This document shows positions 1 through 5,470 of a stretch of 22,267 nt of DNA, one piece after another (position 1 is the first letter of the stretch; each line of letters starts with the position of its first letter). The translations under genes were made by a program, and so were the position numbers. The notes below the pieces were generated by a model, which worked only from the letters and a program-made list of their open reading frames with translations, made no database searches and was not told the DNA's origin. Location: the NCBI GenBank assembly GCA_015655225.1, contig JAATFK010000467.1, positions 1 through 22,267 on the forward strand. Reading direction: 5' to 3'. Source of the DNA: Solirubrobacterales bacterium. GTDB lineage: Bacteria; Actinomycetota; Thermoleophilia; Solirubrobacterales; Solirubrobacteraceae.

Positions 1-2
1 AG

Positions 3-413
3 GAGCTGGGCGTCAGCGACTGGCTGCTCGTGACGCAGGCGACGATCGACGCGTTCGCCGACGCGACCGGCGACCACCAGTGGATCCACGTCGACCCCGA
101 GCGGGCGAAGGAGACGCCGTTCGGCTCGACGATCGCGCACGGCTATCTGACGCTCTCGCTCGCGCCGCGCTTCTCCTACGAGATCTACACGATCACCGGC
201 GTCGCGTTCGCGCTCAACTACGGGCTCAACAGAGTCCGCTTCGTCTCGCCGCTGCCGGTCGACAGCAGAGTCCGCCTGCGCGTCGGGATCGCCAGCGTCG
301 AGGAGATCCCCGGCGGCGTCCAGCTCGCCAACAGCCTCACCTTCGAGCGCGAGGGCGGCGAGAGGCCGGTCTGCGTGGCCGAGTCGCTGACGCGCTTGTA
401 CGCGGGCGGCTGA
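3..413 (+). CDS. MaoC-like (R)-specific enoyl-CoA hydratase/dehydratase, 5' truncated by window edge
   Basis: This is the C-terminal ~136 residues of a MaoC/hydratase-2 fold protein. The frame is open from base 3, so the true start lies outside the window; the GTG at 30 is probably internal. The hydratase-2 signature is visible as DATGDHQWIHVDPERA followed by FGSTIAHGYLTLSL, with the Asp and His of the GD-x4-H element as the expected catalytic pair. The family hydrates trans-2-enoyl-CoA thioesters or dehydrates the 3-hydroxy forms. Stand-alone single-hotdog members are about 150 residues long, so only a little is missing. It ends 33 bases before the next gene. The substrate cannot be told from the sequence; it may serve beta-oxidation or another acyl-CoA pathway. 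Confidence 0.9.
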   Translation, partial: ELGVSDWLLVTQATIDAFADATGDHQWIHVDPERAKETPFGSTIAHGYLTLSLAPRFSYEIYTITGVAFALNYGLNRVRFVSPLPVDSRVRLRVGIASVEEIPGGVQLANSLTFEREGGERPVCVAESLTRLYAGG

Positions 414-432
414 GGGTCCGGCCGGACGCTGC

Positions 433-438
433 TAGGTT
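433..438 (+). promoter_or_regulatory. Possible -10 element (TAGGTT) for leaderless transcription of the acetolactate synthase gene
   Basis: TAGGTT fits the actinobacterial TANNNT -10 pattern and ends 8 bases before the ATG at 447. There is no convincing Shine-Dalgarno sequence in the gap. That spacing would put the transcription start at or next to the ATG. I see no clear -35 hexamer. This is an inference from spacing only. Confidence 0.35.
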
Positions 439-446
439 GGGGCCTC

Positions 447-2105
447 ATGGCTCCACGACGCGCGTCGGACCTGTTCGTCGAATGCCTCGAGGCCGAGGGG
501 GTTCAGTACGTCTTCGGCATCCCGGGTGAGGAGACGCTCGACCTCAACGAGTCGCTCGAGGACTCCTCGATCAGCTTCATCCCCGTCCGCCACGAGCAGG
601 GCGGCGCCTACATGGCCGACATGTACGGGCGCCTCACCGGCCGGGCCGGCGTCTGCCTCGGCACGCTCGGGCCGGGCGCGACGAACCTCGTGACGGCGGT
701 CGCCGACGCCTACCTCGACCGCGCCCCGCTCGTCGCCCTCACCGGCCAGTCGGACCTCGAGCGGATGCACAAGGAGTCCCACCAGTACATCGACGTCGTC
801 CAGATCATGGCGCCGATCGTCAGATGGAACGCCCGCGTCACGAGCCCCGCGATCGTCCCCGAGGTCGTCCGCAAGGCCTTCAAGCTGGCGGAGGCGGAGA
901 AGCCGGGCGCCACCCATCTCGAGCTCCCCGAGGACGTGATGGCCGCGATGGTCGACACCGAGGCCGACCCGATGGGCCGTCCCCTCCCGCGCGAGAGACC
1001 GGTCGTGACCGAGCCGCGCGCCCGCGACCTGCTGCGCGCCGCCGAGATCATCCGCGGGGCGAAGAACCCGGTCGCCCTCGCCGGCAACGGCGTCGTCCGC
1101 GGCGGCGCCGCGCCCGCCCTGCGCGAGTTCAGCCGCGCGACCGGCATCAAGGTCGCCGAGACGTTCATGGCGAAGGGCGTCATCGACCACGACTCGGTGA
1201 ACGCGCTCGGGACCGTCGGCCTCCAGGCGCGCGACTACGCGCTCGCCGGCTTCGAGGACGCGGACGTCGTGATCGCGATCGGCTACGACCTGGTCGAGCA
1301 CGCGCCGAAGCACTGGAATCCCAGCCGCGACAAGACGATCATCGTGATCGACACCGTCCCGGCCGAGATCGACGCCAACTTCGTCCCCGACGTGGAGCTG
1401 ATCGGCGACCTCTACGCGACCCTCGCCCGCCTCGGCGAGGAGGCCCGCGGCGAGGGCCACACGAGCGGCTCCCGCCGCCTGCGCGAGCTGGTCGACGGCC
1501 GCCTCGCCGCCGCCGCGGACGACGACGCCTTCCCCGCCTCCCCGCCGCGCGCGCTGCTGGAGATCCGCAAGGCGCTGCGCCGCGACGACATCCTGATCTC
1601 CGACGTCGGCCTCCACAAGCTCTGGATCGGCCGCATGTTCCCCGCCCACCTGCCGAACACGGTGATGATCGCGAACGGCCTCGCGGGGATGGGCTTCGCG
1701 GTTCCGACGGCGGTCGCGGCGAAGCTCGTGCACCCCGAGCGCCACGTCGTCACCGTCAGCGGCGACGGCGGCTTCCTGATGAACATGCAGGAGCTGGAGA
1801 CGGCCAAGCGGCTGCGCACGCCGTTCGTGAACATCATCTGGGAGAACGGGCAGTTCGGCTCGATTGTCTGGAAGCAGGACAAGAAGTTCGGCCGTCACTT
1901 CGGCGTCGACTTCACGAACCCCGACTTCGTCAAGCTCGCCGAGGCGTTCGGCCTGCCGGCGTGGCGTGCCGAGTCGATCGACGACTTCGCCGCTCGCTTC
2001 CGTCAGGCGCTCGCGCTCGACGTGCCGTCGGTGATCGTGCTGCCGATCGACTACTCGGCCGACGTCGCCCTCACCGAGCTGGGCGCGGAGACCGTCGCGA
2101 CGTGA
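447..2105 (+). CDS. alsS: Acetolactate synthase, catabolic AlsS-like, ThDP-dependent
   Basis: This 552-residue protein has the three-domain layout of ThDP-dependent 2-oxoacid enzymes, which condense two pyruvates to acetolactate and CO2. The catalytic Glu50 sits in RHEQGGAYMAD near the N-terminus. The ThDP/Mg2+ motif runs from GDG at 439-441, then 25 residues, to Asn467. The middle-domain stretch IGYDLVEHAPKHWNP and the C-terminal PIDYSADV closely resemble Bacillus AlsS rather than anabolic IlvB. No regulatory subunit (ilvN) follows, which also fits a catabolic enzyme. No acetolactate decarboxylase (alsD) is adjacent, so the end product is unclear. The ATG at 447 is the first start in a frame that matches the family N-terminus. 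The gene overlaps the next one by GTGA, suggesting co-expression. A related ThDP enzyme of different substrate cannot be excluded. Confidence 0.8.
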   Translation: MAPRRASDLFVECLEAEGVQYVFGIPGEETLDLNESLEDSSISFIPVRHEQGGAYMADMYGRLTGRAGVCLGTLGPGATNLVTAVADAYLDRAPLVALTGQSDLERMHKESHQYIDVVQIMAPIVRWNARVTSPAIVPEVVRKAFKLAEAEKPGATHLELPEDVMAAMVDTEADPMGRPLPRERPVVTEPRARDLLRAAEIIRGAKNPVALAGNGVVRGGAAPALREFSRATGIKVAETFMAKGVIDHDSVNALGTVGLQARDYALAGFEDADVVIAIGYDLVEHAPKHWNPSRDKTIIVIDTVPAEIDANFVPDVELIGDLYATLARLGEEARGEGHTSGSRRLRELVDGRLAAAADDDAFPASPPRALLEIRKALRRDDILISDVGLHKLWIGRMFPAHLPNTVMIANGLAGMGFAVPTAVAAKLVHPERHVVTVSGDGGFLMNMQELETAKRLRTPFVNIIWENGQFGSIVWKQDKKFGRHFGVDFTNPDFVKLAEAFGLPAWRAESIDDFAARFRQALALDVPSVIVLPIDYSADVALTELGAETVAT

Positions 2106-2941
2106 CGGCGACGGCCGAGGTAGCTCGGCTCGCGCCGGCGGACCTCGACGGCGCGGTGGAGGTCGCGGCACGGGCGTTCCCCGTCGCGAACGCGGCCGCG
2201 ATCTTCCGCGCGCGGATCGCCGGCTGCCTGGAGCGCGCGCCCGACGGCGCCTGGGTCGCCCGTGAGGACGGCCGGGTCGTCGGCGTCGCCCTCGGCGAGC
2301 AGACCGACGGGATCTGGGTCCTCGTCCTGCTCGCGGTCGACGCGACGGCGCAGAGCGGCGGCCTCGGACGCGTCCTCCTCGAACGGGCGCTCGCCACCTT
2401 CGACGGCGCGCGCGGCGGCTTCATCACCGCCTCGGACGATCCGCGCGCGCTGCGCCTCTACGCCCGCGCCGGCTTCTCGCTGCGGCCGTGCGTGGTCGCG
2501 AGCGGCGTGCCCGACCGCGCCGCGCTCCCCGCTGGCCTGGCGGTCCGCGACAGCGGCCTCGGCGACGTGGAGCGGACCGTCGCGCTCGACCGCGCGGTGC
2601 GCGGCGGCGCCCGCCCGCTCCAGCACGCCGAGCTGCTCGCGAGCGGCTGCCGGCTGCGGCTGGCGGCCGGCGACCGCGGCTACGTCGTCAGCGACGGCAC
2701 CGGGCTGGTGCAGACCCTCGCGGCCTCCGACCCCGCCGCCGCGCAGGCGCTGATGTGGTCGGTGCTGGCGGAGACGGCGCCCGGTGGCGAGGCGTGCCTG
2801 CGCTGGCTCGGGAGCGGGCAGGACTGGGCGATCGAGGTCGCCGTCCGCGCCGGGCTGACGCTCGCGCCGTGGGCGCCGTACTTCGCCCGCGGTCAGCTCG
2901 GGACGCTCGCGCCGTTCGTGCCGAGCGGCGCCTACTCGTAA
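2102..2941 (+). CDS. GNAT-family N-acetyltransferase, likely two tandem domains
   Basis: The start is taken as GTG 2102, which overlaps the stop of the preceding synthase gene (GTGA); the frame is open far upstream but that part is antisense-like shadow of the synthase gene. The product is 279 residues. Residues 1-140 look like a GNAT domain: beta strands around GRVVGVALG and VLVLLAVD lead into the acetyl-CoA pyrophosphate loop QSGGLGRVLLERAL (from Gln84), and ALRLYARAGF is the usual late GNAT helix. The C-terminal half (about 150-279) looks like a second, degenerate GNAT domain without an obvious CoA loop. Translational coupling to the synthase gene suggests joint expression, but the acceptor substrate is unknown. 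Confidence 0.75.
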   Translation: MTATAEVARLAPADLDGAVEVAARAFPVANAAAIFRARIAGCLERAPDGAWVAREDGRVVGVALGEQTDGIWVLVLLAVDATAQSGGLGRVLLERALATFDGARGGFITASDDPRALRLYARAGFSLRPCVVASGVPDRAALPAGLAVRDSGLGDVERTVALDRAVRGGARPLQHAELLASGCRLRLAAGDRGYVVSDGTGLVQTLAASDPAAAQALMWSVLAETAPGGEACLRWLGSGQDWAIEVAVRAGLTLAPWAPYFARGQLGTLAPFVPSGAYS

Positions 2942-2944
2942 CCT
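2939..2944 (+). promoter_or_regulatory. Possible -10 element (TAACCT) for a leaderless transcript of the glycoside hydrolase gene
   Basis: TAACCT spans the stop codon of the acetyltransferase gene and ends 7 bases before the ATG at 2952. The arrangement mirrors the TAGGTT element before 447. The intervening G-run is too close to the ATG to be a good Shine-Dalgarno site. There is no clear -35, so this is spacing-based inference. Confidence 0.3.
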
Positions 2945-2951
2945 CGGGGGC

Positions 2952-4373
2952 ATGCGCTCCGGCCCCGTGCCTCCGTCCGAGCCCGGCCTCACGCGGCGCG
3001 CGGCGCTCGCCCGCGCGGGCGCCGGCGCGGCACTGCTGCTGACGGGCGCGGCCGGCGCGCGGGCCGCGACGACGCCGACGGCGGCGACCGCTCCTGTGCC
3101 GCCCGCGGCCGCGCCGGCCGCCGGGCGGATGCTGAAGGGGATCTCGCTGATCGGCGCGATCAACACCTACAGCGACGCGCTCGACGTGCGCCCGTACCTG
3201 CTCAGCGGCGCGCGACCGGTCGACGTGGTGGGCCTCTGGGCCAACTGGACCTCCGTGCAACCGGTCGCGCCGTCGCCGTTCACCGAGGCGCAGACGTACC
3301 TCGACCTGAGCGACCCGGCCGGCGCGGCGGCTCCCGTGCTGGCGGCGCTCGACGCCCAGATCGCCCAGGCCAACGCGGACGGCCGCTCGGTCCTGCTGAC
3401 GCTCTACCAGTCGTTCCCGGACTGGACCCATCCGAGCATCGGGCCGCTCGATCCGGCGGACGATCCGACGGCCGGCGGGACGGGCCGGCCCGACCTCGGC
3501 CAGGGCCCGCTCGCGAACGACGCGCGGATCCCCGACGACCGCTCGACGACCGGGCCGTGGGCCTGGTTCGTCGCCTACCTCTGCGCCCGCTACGCCCGCA
3601 CCGGCGGCGCGCCGCCGACTGCCGGCCCCGGTCGCGGCGGCAGCGTCGGCAACCCCAGCGGCGCTCACGTCGACTGGCTCGCCCCGATGAACGAGCCGAA
3701 CCTGACCTGGTGGCCCCAAGCCGACCCGAGCTTCCCCGGCGGCACGATCGAAGGCGCCGTCGCGACGCTGATGCAGACCGCCGCGACGGTCGCCGCGCGC
3801 TACCGCAACGGCGACGCGCTGCCGCAGGGCCCGGCGCTCCTGATGCCGGGGACGGCCGACGTCGTGTCCACCGGCTCGACCCACGGCACGCCCTGGCAGC
3901 CGTTCACGGCCGGCGTGCTGAGCGCCCTCGCGGGCTGGACGCCGGCGACGCCCGTCGGCTGGTCGCAGCACAACTACGCCGACGTGAAGCACGGCGTGCA
4001 GGCGTCCGGCCGCTGGCGGGTGGAGGACACGGTCGACCTGCTGAGCGCGCACGCGTGGCCCGACCCGGCCGTCTGGCTGACGGAGGGCGGCTACGAGTTC
4101 ACCGTCCGGCGCGTCGGCTCCGGCATCCCGCAGCCCTACCTCGTCGCCCACCCCGCCGCCGCGACCGCTGAGCAGGTCCGCCTGCTCGCCGCCAACTGGG
4201 CCGCGATGGCGCGGCTGCCCGTCCGCCTCTGGACCCAGTACCAGGTCAACGACGCCGACGTGCGCTTCCAGAGCGGCCTGCGCGGCCCGGTCACGATCGA
4301 CCCCGCCGGCGCGCAGGTCCCGCACGACCCGCCCTATCCGGCCTACGCGCTGTGGTCCGGCCTGGGCGCCTGA
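2952..4373 (+). CDS. Tat-exported putative glycoside hydrolase (clan GH-A-like TIM barrel)
   Basis: This 473-residue secreted protein starts with a twin-arginine signal: Arg15-Arg16 in LTRRAALARAG, an alanine-rich hydrophobic core and a likely cleavage after Ala-Arg-Ala at residue 38. An Ala/Thr/Pro linker follows. The mature part looks like a retaining (beta/alpha)8 hydrolase: MNEPNLTWW carries the Asn-Glu-Pro motif with Glu248 as candidate acid/base, and WLTEGGYEF carries Glu378 as candidate nucleophile. The 130-residue spacing fits clan GH-A. Aromatic residues around both glutamates fit sugar stacking. The glycosidase family and substrate cannot be named. The Tat route suggests it is exported folded. 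It stands apart from the flagellar cluster, from which it is separated by 190 bases. Confidence 0.7.
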   Translation: MRSGPVPPSEPGLTRRAALARAGAGAALLLTGAAGARAATTPTAATAPVPPAAAPAAGRMLKGISLIGAINTYSDALDVRPYLLSGARPVDVVGLWANWTSVQPVAPSPFTEAQTYLDLSDPAGAAAPVLAALDAQIAQANADGRSVLLTLYQSFPDWTHPSIGPLDPADDPTAGGTGRPDLGQGPLANDARIPDDRSTTGPWAWFVAYLCARYARTGGAPPTAGPGRGGSVGNPSGAHVDWLAPMNEPNLTWWPQADPSFPGGTIEGAVATLMQTAATVAARYRNGDALPQGPALLMPGTADVVSTGSTHGTPWQPFTAGVLSALAGWTPATPVGWSQHNYADVKHGVQASGRWRVEDTVDLLSAHAWPDPAVWLTEGGYEFTVRRVGSGIPQPYLVAHPAAATAEQVRLLAANWAAMARLPVRLWTQYQVNDADVRFQSGLRGPVTIDPAGAQVPHDPPYPAYALWSGLGA

Positions 4374-4459
4374 GCCCCCTGATCTGACCCGCGACTCGCC
4401 CGGTTCGCGGCGCCCGGCGCACGGCTCTGCACCAACTCTCAGCACATGGAGGGGAAAAC

Positions 4460-4480
4460 GGGGGTCACCGTCCGACCCCC
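4460..4480 (+). terminator. Perfect 7-bp inverted repeat, terminator-like or operator-like
   Basis: GGGGGTC (4460-4466) and GACCCCC (4474-4480) are perfect reverse complements around a 7-base loop. The following bases TTCCTAGTTT are T-rich for this genome. It lies 87 bases past the glycoside hydrolase stop, so it could end that transcript. It also sits just upstream of a possible -10 at 4485, so it could instead be an operator. Confidence 0.4.
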
Positions 4481-4484
4481 TTCC

Positions 4485-4490
4485 TAGTTT
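4485..4490 (+). promoter_or_regulatory. Possible -10 element (TAGTTT) for the XRE regulator gene
   Basis: TAGTTT matches TANNNT and is the most AT-rich spot in the 4374-4563 gap. It would give a leader of about 65 bases carrying the 4511-4543 hairpin. No good -35 hexamer is visible at 16-18 bases, and no FliA-type motif is present here. Confidence 0.25.
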
Positions 4491-4510
4491 CGGCTCATCC
4501 CACGAAAAGC

Positions 4511-4543
4511 GGCCGGGGGCGCTGCTCCACACAGCCCCCGGCC
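4511..4543 (+). promoter_or_regulatory. 10-bp GC-rich hairpin in the 5' leader of the XRE-fliJ transcript
   Basis: GGCCGGGGGC (4511-4520) pairs perfectly with GCCCCCGGCC (4534-4543) around a 13-base loop. It ends 9 bases before the likely Shine-Dalgarno GAGAGG (4552-4557) of the ATG at 4564. No T-run follows directly, so a classic terminator is less likely than an attenuator, RNA-stability element or protein-binding palindrome. Function is inferred from position only. Confidence 0.45.
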
Positions 4544-4563
4544 CGGCACACGAGAGGCCTCCC

Positions 4564-4905
4564 ATGCGCACAAAGCGTACGTCCCCGACGGTCGTCTCGA
4601 CCGACCACGTCGTCCTCGGCGAGGTCGTGCGCGAGGCGCGCGCCCGTCACGCGATCTCGCAGGAGGAGCTCGGGTTCCGCGCCGGCCTCCACAGGAACTA
4701 CGTCGGTGCGATCGAGCGCGGCGAGATCAACCCGACCTTCCGCACGCTGTTGAGATTGACCGGCGGGCTCGACGTCCAGCTGTCCGCGCTGGTCGCTCGC
4801 TACGAGCAGCAGCGGCTCGGGCGGCCGGAGCGCGCACGGGCCCCGGAGGACGGCGCGACGAACTCGCTTCAGATCGACGAAGGCCGGTCGATGACAAGGG
4901 CGTGA
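4564..4905 (+). CDS. XRE-family helix-turn-helix transcriptional regulator
   Basis: This 113-residue protein has one HTH_3/Cro-CI-type domain. Helices run through residues 18-70, with the Gln33-Glu34-Glu35-Leu36 start of the recognition unit (SQEELGFRAGLHRNYVGAIE) and the typical ERGEINPTFRTLLRL continuation. The C-terminal 35 residues are charged and show no sensor domain. A GAGAGG Shine-Dalgarno precedes the ATG. Its stop overlaps the GTG of fliJ (GTGA), so it is translationally coupled to a flagellar gene and stands at the head of the cluster. This suggests that it controls flagellar genes, possibly by binding the palindromes in its own leader. That is inference; the DNA target and any ligand are unknown. 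Confidence 0.85.
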   Translation: MRTKRTSPTVVSTDHVVLGEVVREARARHAISQEELGFRAGLHRNYVGAIERGEINPTFRTLLRLTGGLDVQLSALVARYEQQRLGRPERARAPEDGATNSLQIDEGRSMTRA

Positions 4906-5357
4906 CACCGTTTCAGTTCCGCCTCGAGCGCGTCCGTGCGCTGCGTGAGCGTGGTGAGGACCTCGCCAAGCAGGAGCTTGCCGGGGCCCTCTCCCGCCGC
5001 GAGGACTGCGAGGACCTGCTGCGCGCGACGAGCGAGCAGCTGGACGGCGCTCGCGACCGGCAGCGCGCGGCGGCCTCGACGGCGATCAGCGCGACCGACC
5101 TGATCGCGCGTCAGCGCTACCTCGAACGCGTCGAGCAGGCGCGTCGCGCGGGCGAGGAGGACCTCGACCGTCACGAGGCCGAGGTCGAGGCGCGCCGCGA
5201 GGCGCTGCGCCACGCCGCGCGCGAGCGCCAGGCGCTGGAGCGGCTGAAGGAGCGGCGGCGCGTCGACCACGCGCGGGAGCTGGCTCGCGTCGAGGGAGCC
5301 ACCCTCGACGAGATCGCGCTCGGGCTGCACCGGCGCAAGCAGGCGGCGGCGTCGTGA
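4902..5357 (+). CDS. fliJ: Flagellar export protein FliJ
   Basis: FliJ is the small coiled-coil stalk of the flagellar export ATPase and escorts export chaperones. This 151-residue product is almost entirely charged helix and begins with the family hallmark F-x-F-R-L-E-R-V (FQFRLERVRALRE), continuing with long Arg/Glu/Ala heptads to about residue 140. Usual family length is 145-150. GTG 4902 overlaps the XRE stop and gives the correct N-terminus. In most bacteria fliJ follows fliI, but here the export ATPase gene is absent from the window and a regulator takes its place. The stop overlaps the start of a 38-codon ORF. Confidence 0.9.
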   Translation: MTPFQFRLERVRALRERGEDLAKQELAGALSRREDCEDLLRATSEQLDGARDRQRAAASTAISATDLIARQRYLERVEQARRAGEEDLDRHEAEVEARREALRHAARERQALERLKERRRVDHARELARVEGATLDEIALGLHRRKQAAAS

Positions 5358-5470
5358 GCGGCGCGGTCATCACCCACGGCGGCGTGGGCGTGGGCGCTCG
5401 CGCGGGCGCGGCGATCTCTCTTCTGGCCGGCGCGGCCGGCCTCCCTCCGACCGGAGCGACAGGCACATGA
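5354..5470 (+). CDS. Candidate 38-codon small protein between fliJ and fliK
   Basis: A GTG at 5354 overlaps the fliJ stop (GTGA), and the stop TGA at 5468-5470 overlaps the fliK ATG (ATGA). The frame thus fills the fliJ-fliK gap exactly and would couple translation of both neighbours. The peptide is Gly/Ala-rich (AVITHGGVGVGARAGAAISL, then LAGAAGLPPTGATG) with a weakly hydrophobic middle. I recognise no family. It sits where Bacillus carries ylxF, a MotE-like gene far longer than this, so it may be a remnant, a leader-type peptide that keeps ribosomes running into fliK, or a real small protein. There is no clear Shine-Dalgarno other than that within fliJ. Confidence 0.4.
   Translation: MSGAVITHGGVGVGARAGAAISLLAGAAGLPPTGATGT

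Noticed and set aside
824..2101. Upstream extension of the acetyltransferase frame across the acetolactate synthase gene
   Set aside because: The upstream part is an Arg/Gly/Asp-rich shadow without similarity to GNAT proteins; GTG 2102 gives a normal family start.
447..2105. Anabolic IlvB assignment
   Set aside because: No ilvN or ilvC follows, and the middle and C-terminal motifs look more like AlsS. The choice is not certain.
4374..4563. Search for a FliA-type promoter or a small gene in the junction before the XRE regulator
   Set aside because: No GCCGAT box and no convincing ORF was found; only the inverted repeats and a weak TAGTTT box.
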